Of a stretch of DNA of 64,000 nucleotides, positions 25,585-34,233 are shown piece by piece; within the stretch, counting starts at the first letter, position 1; each line of letters opens with the position of its first letter. The stretch lies in contig JAEOTS010000044.1 of assembly GCA_016839745.1 (NCBI GenBank), forward strand, positions 30,286 through 94,285, given 5' to 3'. Position numbers and translations under genes: made by a program. The notes under the pieces were generated by a model. The model worked only from the letters and a program-made list of their open reading frames with translations, searched no databases and was not told the origin of the DNA. This DNA comes from Promethearchaeota archaeon (GTDB taxonomy: Archaea; Asgardarchaeota; Lokiarchaeia; Sigyniarchaeales; SOKP01).

Positions 25585-26364
25585 TTATATCCCTAAGATT
25601 TTTCTAGCCTCAGAAGGATCTGCAGTTTCTCGTCCTAATTCCTTACTTAATCTTACCATCCGAGCTACAATCTCAGCATTATCTTTTGCTGGAACATTTT
25701 CTTTGATAAATGGATAATCTTCTGTACCAACACGCACATTTCCTCCATGCTGAATTGCTAACACTGCGATTTTGGTTTGATCTTTTCCCATAACACTAAT
25801 TGTATGCACACTATCTTTAGGCATATATTTGATTCTATGCAAATATTCATCTGCAGAAGGCGGAGACCAAGTTCCTCCGGGCCAATTAAAGAAAAGAGTT
25901 AAGATATAGGGGGGATCTAAAACTCCTTTATTGATTAAATGATTCAAATTCCAATAAGAACCAGTATGCCATATTTCCCATTCTATTCCGATTCTAAATT
26001 TTTTACATGAGATGCAATATTGTTCTAGTTCATCAAGATCATGGATGACATTTACACTCCCTTCTGGAAAGTGTTCTGCATGATGATTTGCAATGACAGA
26101 TAGCAAATCTGGCTTTGCATGAAAATCAGGACCCCGTTCTTCTATAGGATAACTAGACATACCTGCTTGGATTATGATATCACATCTTTCTCGAATTCTT
26201 TTGACAGATTCAATTTCTTCTCCTCTCGGAAGATGGATATGGGCAACTGCAGCTCCCGCTTCATAACATTTTACGACATCATCTATTAAGTCATCAGTAT
26301 TTTCAGCCCAATTTTTTAAATCAGGATAAATCCAAGAATTTGCTGTAGTGGCAGTAATTATCAT
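25585..26364 (-). CDS. BKACE (DUF849) beta-keto acid cleavage enzyme
   Basis: The 259-residue protein (from ATG 26364) belongs to the BKACE family. These zinc enzymes cleave a beta-keto acid with acetyl-CoA to give acetoacetate and a CoA ester, as in lysine fermentation (Kce). The zinc His pair is in 'VAHIHLPRG', and the conserved 'GGNVRVGTED' near residue 220 carries the family Arg and Glu. The longer frame to 26403 overlaps the KdgK stop and begins with non-family residues, so the ATG at 26364 is preferred, giving a 10-base gap. The actual keto acid is unknown; the neighbouring KdgK suggests sugar acid catabolism. Confidence 0.85.
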   Translation of the reverse strand: MIITATTANSWIYPDLKNWAENTDDLIDDVVKCYEAGAAVAHIHLPRGEEIESVKRIRERCDIIIQAGMSSYPIEERGPDFHAKPDLLSVIANHHAEHFPEGSVNVIHDLDELEQYCISCKKFRIGIEWEIWHTGSYWNLNHLINKGVLDPPYILTLFFNWPGGTWSPPSADEYLHRIKYMPKDSVHTISVMGKDQTKIAVLAIQHGGNVRVGTEDYPFIKENVPAKDNAEIVARMVRLSKELGRETADPSEARKILGI

Positions 26365-26374
26365 TTTTTCAAAT

Positions 26375-27412
26375 TTATCTTGAAACACGACCAGATACAT
26401 CACCTTTCATTATTTTTCTTACTTCCTCAACTGTAACTAAATTAAAATCGCCAAAAATTGTGTGTTTTAGACACGAGGCGGCTACTGCAAAATTCAATAC
26501 TTCTTGTAAATCGTTTTTAAAATTCAGAAGCCCATAGATTAAACCGGCAACAAACGAATCTCCTCCGCCAACTCTATCAACAATATGAGTTATTTCGTAA
26601 TGAGGGCTGATAAACATATCGTTTCCATTATATATCAAACCTGCCCATGTATTATGACTAGCGGAAATTGACCCCCTAAGTGTAATTGCTACATTTTTCA
26701 AATTTGGATATTGTTGTGTTATAGTCTCCACAACATATTTATATTTTTCTGGATCTAACTTCCCCGAGGTAACATTCGTATCAGGAGCACTAATTCCGAG
26801 AACTTTTTCTGCATCCTCCTCATTTCCAATAGCGATTTCGCAATATTTCACTAATTCTGGCATGACATCTAGAGGTGATTTTCCATACTTCCACAACTTA
26901 CTTCGATAGTTTAAATCACAGGAAATTGTAATTCCCCTTCTTTTTGCTTCTTTAACTGCGCTAAGGCAAATTTCTGCTAAGTTTGGAGATATCGCGGGAG
27001 AAATACCTGTCCAGTGAAACCAATGCACATCCTTAAAAATAGCATCCCAGTCAAACATGCTCACATTAGCAGTTGCGATTGCAGAATTTGCACGATCATA
27101 AATCACTTTACTAGGCCGAGCAGACGCTCCAATTTCTAGAAAGTAGATCCCAATTCTATCTCCACCTCTTACGATTTTATCGGTATTAACTCCATATTGT
27201 CGCAAATATTGAATACATGCATCTCCAAGATTGTTTTTAGGTAATCTTGTAACATACTCAACGGGAATACCGAAATTTGCCAAAGAAACGGCAACATTAG
27301 CTTCCCCACCACCAAAGATAGCATCAAAGGATCTAGTTTGTGTAAATCTTCTGAAATATGGAGGGGATAACCTTAGCATAATTTCTCCTAGTGTGAGGAC
27401 TTTTTGACTCAT
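26375..27412 (-). CDS. kdgK: 2-keto-3-deoxygluconate kinase-like sugar kinase (PfkB family)
   Basis: The 345-residue kinase (from ATG 27412) has the PfkB/ribokinase layout. 'VLTLGEIMLRLSPP' and 'GGGEANVAVSLANFG' form the N-terminal sugar-binding part. The C-terminal signature 'DRVGGGDSFVAGLIYG' contains the anion hole and catalytic Asp in place of the usual GAGD. These match 2-keto-3-deoxygluconate kinases, which feed the semi-phosphorylative Entner-Doudoroff route. A longer frame to 27451 adds 13 unusual residues and is less likely. It is the first gene of the kdgK-BKACE-URO-D-like group. Another ketose or nucleoside kinase role remains possible. Confidence 0.82.
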   Translation of the reverse strand: MSQKVLTLGEIMLRLSPPYFRRFTQTRSFDAIFGGGEANVAVSLANFGIPVEYVTRLPKNNLGDACIQYLRQYGVNTDKIVRGGDRIGIYFLEIGASARPSKVIYDRANSAIATANVSMFDWDAIFKDVHWFHWTGISPAISPNLAEICLSAVKEAKRRGITISCDLNYRSKLWKYGKSPLDVMPELVKYCEIAIGNEEDAEKVLGISAPDTNVTSGKLDPEKYKYVVETITQQYPNLKNVAITLRGSISASHNTWAGLIYNGNDMFISPHYEITHIVDRVGGGDSFVAGLIYGLLNFKNDLQEVLNFAVAASCLKHTIFGDFNLVTVEEVRKIMKGDVSGRVSR

Positions 27413-27524
27413 AATAATCATCTCAGCTTTAACATGATGATTAAAATTCACATACTTTTTAAACTTTCAATTTTAATATCGCAATTAAAACGATTAAAAA
27501 AAAAGGAGAAAATTTTATTTAGTT

Positions 27525-28091
27525 TTATATTTTTGAACCACAATTTTCGCAGAAATTACCTTCTTTAGGTAATTGATGACCACAATAAACGCAATACGCC
27601 TTTCCTTTAGTTTCCAAAGGTTCCGCAAGTTTTTTAGGAGGAACAACATAATCTTCAGACTTCACATATGCAACTTTTTCGCCGAGAATAATTTCGCCCG
27701 TTTCTGAATTAAAACGATACCTAATAATTCCTTTATTGCGTAGATCAATAAGAACTTGAAGTACGTCTTTAGGTTTAATTCCAACTTCAAGAGCAATATC
27801 CTCTAATTTATGGGTTCCTTGGTTACCACGGTCAAGTATCGCAACTTTAATAGCTTTTTGGAATTTCATGTTGGTATAATATTGCGAAAAACCTCCTAGC
27901 ATTATAAAGAAAGCAGGAATGAATAACCAATAACCCCAAGATCTAAGACCAATAAATTCGACATTAAATGCTAGGAAAAATAGAGATAGTATAGCAACGA
28001 ATAAAAATACTAAACCTACAGCAAAAGTTTCGATTGCAGCTTCATATTTTTTCTTAGAATAGTAGCGATTCTTATATCTATCATAAGACAT
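27525..28091 (-). CDS. Membrane protein with winged-helix-like domain and C-terminal zinc ribbon
   Basis: The 188-residue protein has two membrane helices (about residues 24-44 and 50-70). These are followed by a cytosolic region that looks like a winged helix ('KLEDIALEVGIKPKDVLQVL', 'LRNKGIIRYRFNSETGEIIL') and then a zinc ribbon with C167, C170, C181 and C184. This is a common archaeal design of unknown function, possibly a membrane-bound regulator or adaptor. It is on the same strand as, and 112 bases upstream of, kdgK, so cotranscription is uncertain. Confidence 0.72.
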   Translation of the reverse strand: MSYDRYKNRYYSKKKYEAAIETFAVGLVFLFVAILSLFFLAFNVEFIGLRSWGYWLFIPAFFIMLGGFSQYYTNMKFQKAIKVAILDRGNQGTHKLEDIALEVGIKPKDVLQVLIDLRNKGIIRYRFNSETGEIILGEKVAYVKSEDYVVPPKKLAEPLETKGKAYCVYCGHQLPKEGNFCENCGSKI

Positions 28092-28258
28092 AATTTCTTA
28101 TCACTTCTTTGATTAACACATTTTTTGTTTTTAGAATCAATTTGTAAGTATTGAGATGATTCATTAATTTAAAAACATTTGGAGTCCAATATCTAGGAGG
28201 TACGTTAAAAATGTCAAAGAGTCTTTAAATGAAAGAAAATAAACAAATGAAAACTGGA

Positions 28259-29890
28259 TTAGAATATATCAAATGCCTTTCCCATCCAGTATACGACCAA
28301 GTAACTATTAGGTATTACTTGTCTTAATCCAAGATTATAAGTTTCATTATCACCACCAGGTCCAAAGAATTTACTACCTTCCCATAGGAAATGATGAACA
28401 CCCATTTCTGAGACTGTTAAAGGGAGTTTATAATGAATATCCCTTTCATCATCGCTCCAAATTTCAATTGTTTCTCCAACCCAGGAAAAAAGCGTTCCGT
28501 ATATATTGTTTTCAAAGAAATTAATCCATTTTACTCTACTCGGATCAACTTCCATACTAGAGATTTCTGGATTTAAACTGGTAGCTCTTGTAGAATTAGG
28601 TCTTACCGTTAAATTGTAATCTCTTACCCCATTTCCCCATCCTGAAGTGTTAAATCTCCACAATTGATCTAAAATATCCCATCGTATAGTTTCATCGTTA
28701 TATCTGGGATCCTCAAATAAAGAGGAGTCTTGTATTAGAGTCATAAAAGTAAGGTGAATGACATTAAAGAAGGCGTTTCGATGATATCTCAAGAAACTGT
28801 AAAAACCCTCTTCAAACCTCTTGATATAATGATGCTGTAAAAGTGGATTATCTTCTAGCATTATTAAGGCAAATTCCACATCCATACTAAAGGCAAGGGC
28901 ATAAGTATCGTACGCTGTGTTGCTTACTGAGCCCATGTGGCCATTATGCATTGACATTATTTTTGTTGCTGCGTAATTATAAAGAGAATCGTAAACATCT
29001 GGATACGCTGTAGCGCCAATTCGAAGTAGAGCTAGCTGCCACATACTTTCTCCTATTATTGGATTTAAATCAGATCCTACCGGTTCTCCGTTCCCACCTA
29101 ATACTAACCAGTTAGTTTTACGAAATCCCTCGATCATTTGAGCCGTTAATAATTTAATTCTTTCAACAGACCACCGACTATCCTCGTTAGCTTCAGGATC
29201 AATAAATCTTAAAACGCTTGCGAATCCCAAATAATACCCTGCTAACTCGTCACGGGATGTATGCAGCCTAACTCTCCAATTGCTATAAGGACCTGTTCCA
29301 TTAAAATGACGATAGTAAGGATCGAATAACCATTGGTGATATTTTCGATTTTCTGGAGCAGAAACAAATCTTGCCGGCATCCCAGGATATTCTGGTCCTA
29401 TACCTCCGTTAGGAGCAGCAAGCATGTTAGTAAAACCAGAAACACATTTTTTCACCATTCTTGTTGCATTTTCAAGCTCATTAGTATCACTGTTATCTAA
29501 TGCATATTTATAGCGCAAACATTGAGAGGCAAGTGTATATCCTAAATGTAGGGCACCGTTATCCGTTTGATGCCAAGTTCCAACTTCACTGTAAGAATCA
29601 TTGGTAAATGTAACATCAATACTAATGTTAGTAGGAATGTGCCATTTCTCTAATTGGTAATCGTATTTATCTGCCATTTGGTCTAAATATGTTTGATTTC
29701 CGATGATTTGGTTTAAAGGAGTGAAGTAGTTAGTATTTGGAGGGTCAAGACTTAATGTTAGTGAAGCCAAATCGTCAAGAATATATAGGCCAAAGCCTAC
29801 ATAGCCGAAAAAACTAATGACTGGAATAGAAAATAAAATTGTAATAACGATATTTTTCTTTAAAAGGTTTTTTCTCGTTCTTATTCGCAA
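28259..29890 (-). CDS. Membrane-anchored extracellular protein, possibly with an alpha/alpha-barrel domain
   Basis: The 543-residue protein has a basic N-terminus ('MRIRTRKNLLKKN') and one membrane helix at about 14-36; the rest should face outside. I recognise no exact family. The long middle part is helical with regularly spaced aromatic and Trp-rich helices, 'NGGIGPEYPGMPARF', 'AGYYLGFASVLRFI' and 'GHMGSVSNTAYDTYALAF', which suggests an (alpha/alpha)6 or toroid fold like that of polysaccharide-active or terpenoid enzymes. Many Asn-X-Ser/Thr sites occur, usable for archaeal glycosylation. It neighbours glycan-related genes, so a role in surface polysaccharide processing is a guess. Confidence 0.6.
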   Translation of the reverse strand: MRIRTRKNLLKKNIVITILFSIPVISFFGYVGFGLYILDDLASLTLSLDPPNTNYFTPLNQIIGNQTYLDQMADKYDYQLEKWHIPTNISIDVTFTNDSYSEVGTWHQTDNGALHLGYTLASQCLRYKYALDNSDTNELENATRMVKKCVSGFTNMLAAPNGGIGPEYPGMPARFVSAPENRKYHQWLFDPYYRHFNGTGPYSNWRVRLHTSRDELAGYYLGFASVLRFIDPEANEDSRWSVERIKLLTAQMIEGFRKTNWLVLGGNGEPVGSDLNPIIGESMWQLALLRIGATAYPDVYDSLYNYAATKIMSMHNGHMGSVSNTAYDTYALAFSMDVEFALIMLEDNPLLQHHYIKRFEEGFYSFLRYHRNAFFNVIHLTFMTLIQDSSLFEDPRYNDETIRWDILDQLWRFNTSGWGNGVRDYNLTVRPNSTRATSLNPEISSMEVDPSRVKWINFFENNIYGTLFSWVGETIEIWSDDERDIHYKLPLTVSEMGVHHFLWEGSKFFGPGGDNETYNLGLRQVIPNSYLVVYWMGKAFDIF

Positions 29891-29968
29891 TTAAATCACA
29901 CTTAGTATGTTATTAAATTAAAACATCTCATTTCTATTGCTTTGTATTTAATTTTACTTTTTATCTAT

Positions 29969-30712
29969 TTAAATTTTTAATAGTTGGAGCCATGATGAAT
30001 TGTCTTTTAATTGCTCATATTTTTCTTTTGCTCCAATATCTCCTTTAAATTGACTTTTTTCCATCTTAATTACTCTTACTTTCCAATTTCGTTCTTTTAT
30101 CCCATTTAGTAGAGCGCTAGGTAACTCTATTTCGCCCCTTTCAGAAGGAGTAAGAGTATTTAGAACATAAAAAATTTCCTTAGATAAAATGAAAACTCCA
30201 CAATTGTTTAAATTTGTTTTTGAAGTCCCTCGTGGGGGTTTTTCAATTATATCTTTCAAAATAAGATCATCACAATAAATTGCGGCTCCCAAATAAGGGT
30301 CTTCTGTGTAATTTGCCACTAAAATGAAATCACGATTCTCATTTAGGTAAGTATCACACACATTTTTATAAATATCGTAAGGAACTAGTGTATCTCCCCA
30401 GGTTAGAAAAAAGTGATCATCAGTAATGGATTTTTCACAAAGCAATAAAGCCCCGCCTGTCCCATTTAATACTGTTTGCTCTATATATTCAATTTCTACA
30501 TTCCATTTTTTACCAGTTTTAAAGTAATCTATAATTTGCTCCTTACGATATCCTACAACTAAAATTATATCTCGAAAACCCGTATACCTTATACCATTTA
30601 TAATGTATTCTAAAAAGGGTTTCCCATGAACTTGTAGCATGGTTTTTTGTATCTTATCAGTATAAGGTTTTAACCTTTTTCCAAGACCAGCGCACAAAAT
30701 TATAGCTTTCAA
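29969..30712 (-). CDS. Sugar-1-phosphate nucleotidyltransferase
   Basis: The 247-residue enzyme is a compact nucleotidyltransferase. The signature 'AIILCAGLGKRLKPYTDK' covers residues 3-20 with GxGxRL, followed by 'KTMLQVHGKPFLEY', where the Lys binds the phosphate. 'FFLTWGDTLV' near residue 100 carries the metal-binding Asp. It resembles HddC/RmlA/mannose-1-phosphate guanylyltransferase types without a C-terminal beta-helix. The start is TTG at 30712, overlapping the stop of the upstream GHMP kinase gene in TTGA, so kinase and transferase are probably translationally coupled and act on the same sugar. Confidence 0.88.
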   Translation of the reverse strand: MKAIILCAGLGKRLKPYTDKIQKTMLQVHGKPFLEYIINGIRYTGFRDIILVVGYRKEQIIDYFKTGKKWNVEIEYIEQTVLNGTGGALLLCEKSITDDHFFLTWGDTLVPYDIYKNVCDTYLNENRDFILVANYTEDPYLGAAIYCDDLILKDIIEKPPRGTSKTNLNNCGVFILSKEIFYVLNTLTPSERGEIELPSALLNGIKERNWKVRVIKMEKSQFKGDIGAKEKYEQLKDNSSWLQLLKI

Positions 30713-31812
30713 TATTGTTCAACTCCAGTACTAGTTTTTAAGATATGAGCTTCTCCACCCGATTCTTCAATTGCGTTCTTAATTAAATATTCCTTATTGG
30801 GTAAAAGAGCAAACATCGTTCCACCAAATCCTGAGCCATTAATTTTCCCTCCAAAAGCTCCTGTTTTTAGACAATTTCTGAGCATCATATTAATTTTCTC
30901 AGTAGATATCTGAATGTTTTCATTTAATTGTTGTTGGTGAAGATTTAAAAGATTCCCGAGTTCTTGATAGAAATCAATATCGACATTCAATATCTTTTTA
31001 TTAGTTAATAAGGAATATTGCTTATCGATTAATTCTTTTGCTTTAAAAGTAATATCTCTATTAATAATATTTCCTATAATCTTTTGTTTAAACTCCTTTT
31101 TTAGATTGACCAAGTAAGGCTCAATATCTTCTAATTTTGTGTTAAATTGATTGAAATCTGGCATAATGTTTTTTATTATTTTAAACGCCTTTAATGTCGC
31201 ATTTTTCGTTTTTAGTAAATCATCCACAGTTGCTTTTTTTTCCTTAGAGTTACCTAATACAAAACCTCCTAATGTTAAGTAATATACAAATAAATAAGGT
31301 TTTGGGATTTCAGGTTTTAAAAAGATTAGGTTACCGAATACAGAGTTGAAATGATCCATCATGCCTCCTCCTTCTTTAAATTCCTTTACTTCTGTATTAT
31401 AACCCTCTAATGCCATTTGAAAAGAATCTAATTCTTTACCACTTACTAAATTTAAAAAATACAACCATGCAATAACTAAAGCAGAAGAACTTGCAACACC
31501 AGCGTTTATTGGTATATCGCCAGTAATTTTGATTTTATACCCTTTTTCAAACTTGCAGTTTCTCCGAATAAATTGATTATAACCACTTACTAAATAGTCT
31601 CGATTTGATGTATATTCCAATTCTCCGCTATTCAGTTGAAGTTCTATAGAAACATCTATATCTGGTTGATTAATTAAAAATTTTGGTTCTGGAATTCTTT
31701 CTGCTTGCAAATAAATATATTTAGATATCGCCATAGAGATAATTGGATAATTTAAATAGTCTTGATGCTCGCCAAAAAGGCATATTCTTCCTGGAGACTT
31801 TATATTTATCAT
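30709..31812 (-). CDS. GHMP-family sugar kinase, galactokinase-like
   Basis: The 367-residue kinase has the three GHMP motifs. The N-terminal block 'PGRICLFGEHQDYLNYP' resembles the galactokinase signature. Motif 2 is 'IPINAGVASSSALV' and motif 3 near the C-terminus is 'KINGSGFGGTMFAL'. It should phosphorylate a sugar at the anomeric carbon or a side hydroxyl in the cytoplasm. The next gene, a sugar-1-phosphate nucleotidyltransferase, overlaps it by four bases, so the pair probably makes a nucleotide sugar by salvage. Galactose, fucose or heptose are all possible substrates; the sequence does not decide. Confidence 0.86.
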   Translation of the reverse strand: MINIKSPGRICLFGEHQDYLNYPIISMAISKYIYLQAERIPEPKFLINQPDIDVSIELQLNSGELEYTSNRDYLVSGYNQFIRRNCKFEKGYKIKITGDIPINAGVASSSALVIAWLYFLNLVSGKELDSFQMALEGYNTEVKEFKEGGGMMDHFNSVFGNLIFLKPEIPKPYLFVYYLTLGGFVLGNSKEKKATVDDLLKTKNATLKAFKIIKNIMPDFNQFNTKLEDIEPYLVNLKKEFKQKIIGNIINRDITFKAKELIDKQYSLLTNKKILNVDIDFYQELGNLLNLHQQQLNENIQISTEKINMMLRNCLKTGAFGGKINGSGFGGTMFALLPNKEYLIKNAIEESGGEAHILKTSTGVEQY

Positions 31813-32029
31813 TTTTTCTTATTTATCAAAGTCGAAATATTCGCATTTAATTTCTAATCAATTTTTTTAAGAATCTTTCTAATAAAAAGAATTCAGAGTA
31901 TGATTAAGATAATACAAGGATATTACTTTTTTTTTTCTTTTTTAGTAGTTAGATTTTATTGACGCATTAATTAGTGATTTTTCTTGGTATTTTTATAAAT
32001 ATCTAAAAAAGGTATGATGAGTTTAATTA

Positions 32030-32779
32030 ATGATACATGATTTTCTAATAATCAAAGACGGCTTACCATTATTATTTAAGAATTTTTCTATAACTAAAAA
32101 TATTTTTTCAGAAGCAGATTCATTAATACTGGTTTCTGGTTTTTTTTCTGCTTTAAACTCATTTTCTGACTCATTTGAAGATTTAGGAACGATTAGTGAA
32201 TTGAAATTATCTAACAATGAACTGAAGTTATCATTCTTAAAGGATTCAAGCATACCTAATCTAATATACATTGCCACATATGATGAAAAATCTAAACCAG
32301 TCAATGTTCTAAGGATTTTGAGAAAACTTTCTCGTACTTTTTTACAGAAATTTAGTATCGATGATATCGTAAATTGGAAAGGTAACATTAATGAGTTTAA
32401 ATCTTTTGACGATATATTAACGGCTTTTGTAGAAGAAGAATTAAGGGAGAGCGATACAGGATTTAAGGAACGAGTCGTGGCATTGTTTAAGTGTGTAGAA
32501 GAAAAAATCAATGAAGAAACAAATTTATTAACGCTAAAAAGTAAGTTAGATCCTCCACCTAACTTACCTAATTATTGTAATCAAATTCCTCGCTTTACTT
32601 CTCTTAAGAAAGTTAATCCAAAATATTTTCTAACAGGGGAAACTTCGCACAAAGTATTTTATCAAATTGACGGAAAGAAATCCATCAGGCAAATTACGGA
32701 AAGTTTGGATTTGAACCATGAACAAGTATATAATATATGCAAGAACCTCGTAAAATTTGGTTTTGTGAACTTAGCTTAA
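32030..32779 (+). CDS. Longin/roadblock-like domain protein with C-terminal winged helix
   Basis: The 249-residue protein appears to begin with a longin-like fold. 'DFLIIKDGLPLLFKNF' is the first strand pair and turn, 'DSLILVSGFFSALNSFSD' the first helix, and the following strands and amphipathic helix ('RILRKLSRTFLQKF') fit the expected order. Residues from about 190 to the end look like a winged helix ('KVFYQIDGKKSIRQITESL', 'VYNICKNLVKFGFV'). Longin domains in eukaryotes act in trafficking and GTPase regulation, and Asgard genomes are rich in them. The 3' end overlaps a convergent GHMP kinase gene by four bases. Function is inferred. Confidence 0.62.
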   Translation: MIHDFLIIKDGLPLLFKNFSITKNIFSEADSLILVSGFFSALNSFSDSFEDLGTISELKLSNNELKLSFLKDSSIPNLIYIATYDEKSKPVNVLRILRKLSRTFLQKFSIDDIVNWKGNINEFKSFDDILTAFVEEELRESDTGFKERVVALFKCVEEKINEETNLLTLKSKLDPPPNLPNYCNQIPRFTSLKKVNPKYFLTGETSHKVFYQIDGKKSIRQITESLDLNHEQVYNICKNLVKFGFVNLA

Positions 32780-33726
32780 GAATTATAACTAAAAATGTCA
32801 AAAATCCAAGCTCGCCCCCCTGCATCTTCAATAGCTCGAGCAACTTCTTTTTCTTTTCCAGGAGCAATCGCGAGCATGCAACCTCCGCCCCCTGCTCCCA
32901 TTTGTTTTGCCCCAAGAGCACCAGCACTTCTAGAAGCTAAGCAAAGTTTTAGGATTTTATCGGTTGCGGCATCTAGTATTATTTCCTGCTTCTGTTGCAT
33001 ATTCATAAGTTCTCCAAGTTTTTTGAAATCTTTAGTCAAGAGAGCTACTTTTCCTTGATAAACACATTCTTCAATCACTTTAAATGCTTCTAAAGTTTTA
33101 ACATCTTTCTCTTTAATTTTCTTTTTGATCCGATTTAATACTGATGCTGCTTTTCTATCCTCCATTGAATCTCCTACAACAATAGGAAGATAATTAACTT
33201 CTAGTTGCTCAACTTTCGGATTTTCGTCAGTATGAATAAATGTTATCCCCCCGTGAGCAATGCTATATTGATCCATTCTCCCGCATTGTATTCCTAAATC
33301 GTTATTTTCTCCTAAATACGCAAGTTCAGCAATTTCAATATTAGAAAGATTTAAAGAAAAAGCTTCGCTCATAATTTTTAGAAAACCTACTGATAATGCT
33401 GCTGAAGTAGATAACCCCACACCAATAGGAATGTCAGATTCAACTTCAAGATAAAATCCGTGGGTAATTTTATTTTTTAACCTTTCATACAAAACGCTCC
33501 AATAAGCTAGATCAATATCTCTTGGAGGCGAATCTTGTAAATTGAACTTAATTCTTTCATTGGTATCACGGCTATAGAATTCAATTGCATCATCGGAACG
33601 TGATTTGTAATAAAACTTCATCATTAGGTTAATAGCCATAGCTATAACTGGTTTTCCTAATAAATCTACTTTATCTCCGATAATACAGATACGTCCTGGA
33701 ATTTTAAGAAATAATTCTTTTTTCAT
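32776..33726 (-). CDS. GHMP-family kinase, mevalonate-kinase/sugar-kinase type
   Basis: This 316-residue kinase has 'KIPGRICIIGDKVDLLGKP' at the N-terminus, motif 2 'IPIGVGLSTSAALS' and motif 3 'AKQMGAGGGGCMLAIAPG'. The last is close to the mevalonate kinase version. The N-terminal GRIC block is closer to the galactokinase-like protein at 30709-31812, so the two may be related by duplication. It could be a mevalonate or sugar kinase. No other isoprenoid gene is in the window, which favours the sugar option slightly. The gene is convergent with, and overlaps by four bases, the longin-like gene. Confidence 0.82.
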   Translation of the reverse strand: MKKELFLKIPGRICIIGDKVDLLGKPVIAMAINLMMKFYYKSRSDDAIEFYSRDTNERIKFNLQDSPPRDIDLAYWSVLYERLKNKITHGFYLEVESDIPIGVGLSTSAALSVGFLKIMSEAFSLNLSNIEIAELAYLGENNDLGIQCGRMDQYSIAHGGITFIHTDENPKVEQLEVNYLPIVVGDSMEDRKAASVLNRIKKKIKEKDVKTLEAFKVIEECVYQGKVALLTKDFKKLGELMNMQQKQEIILDAATDKILKLCLASRSAGALGAKQMGAGGGGCMLAIAPGKEKEVARAIEDAGGRAWIFDIFSYNS

Positions 33727-33816
33727 TTTTAAGATAAACTCAATTTTAACAAAGTAAGAATAAGGCTATCCAAATAAATATAAAATTAACAATACTTATT
33801 ATTTAAAATTATACAG

Positions 33817-34122
33817 TTATCCTTGAACTCTTTTTTGGTGTTGCTTTTTTCTTTTTTTTTCTCTATCATTGATTTCTTCTTCCAATTGTTTTAATTGAAT
33901 CTCATCTTTCCCCTCGAATTTGAAAGTTCCAACGATTTTACTTTCTTCTTTATCTCCTGCCTTACTAATTTTTTCAAAAGATATCTTAACGGGTTTGCCC
34001 TGCTCTAAGGCTAGATTGATGAAGTTAATAAATCCTAAGTGTTTTGAAGGAGGAATACTGAATTTAATAGATACATCTTTTTCCTTTTTAGTTGAAGTTT
34101 TCAGTACAAGTCGTAATTTCAA
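33817..34122 (-). CDS. Small basic protein of unknown function
   Basis: The 101-residue protein has no family I recognise. The first 70 residues contain alternating hydrophobic and charged positions that would form a small beta-rich domain ('KLRLVLKTSTKKEKDVSIKF', 'KIVGTFKFEGKDE'). The last 30 residues form a highly charged helix ('LEEEINDREKKRKKQHQKR'). It has no signal or membrane segment, so it is cytosolic. It stands divergent from the CDP-alcohol transferase gene and separate from the GHMP kinase by 90 bases on the same strand. Nucleic-acid binding is possible from the basic tail. Confidence 0.6.
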   Translation of the reverse strand: MKLRLVLKTSTKKEKDVSIKFSIPPSKHLGFINFINLALEQGKPVKISFEKISKAGDKEESKIVGTFKFEGKDEIQLKQLEEEINDREKKRKKQHQKRVQG

Positions 34123-34189
34123 TAAAATTCACACAGCATGTTTTTTCTTGTATAATTTCATAATGAAATTTATATGGTATAATTAAGTA

Positions 34190-34199
34190 TTATATATTA
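34190..34199 (+). promoter_or_regulatory. Candidate TATA-type promoter element
   Basis: The sequence TTATATATTA at 34190-34199 lies about 35-44 bases before the ATG of the CDP-alcohol phosphatidyltransferase gene, in the range expected for an archaeal TATA box. The surrounding DNA is very AT-rich, so such strings arise by chance often, and no B-recognition element was clear. Confidence 0.3.
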
Positions 34200-34233
34200 A
34201 AATTTACGATAGAATAAAGGGATTATAAGAGTT

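Noticed and set aside
32023..32511. Long minus-strand frame opposite the longin-like gene
   Set aside because: It is a Ser- and Leu-rich mirror of the plus-strand gene, with low-complexity translation; the plus frame has a clear domain plan.
32694..33058. Frames opposite the second GHMP kinase
   Set aside because: They are Pro/Ala-rich shadows caused by the Gly-rich kinase motif on the other strand.
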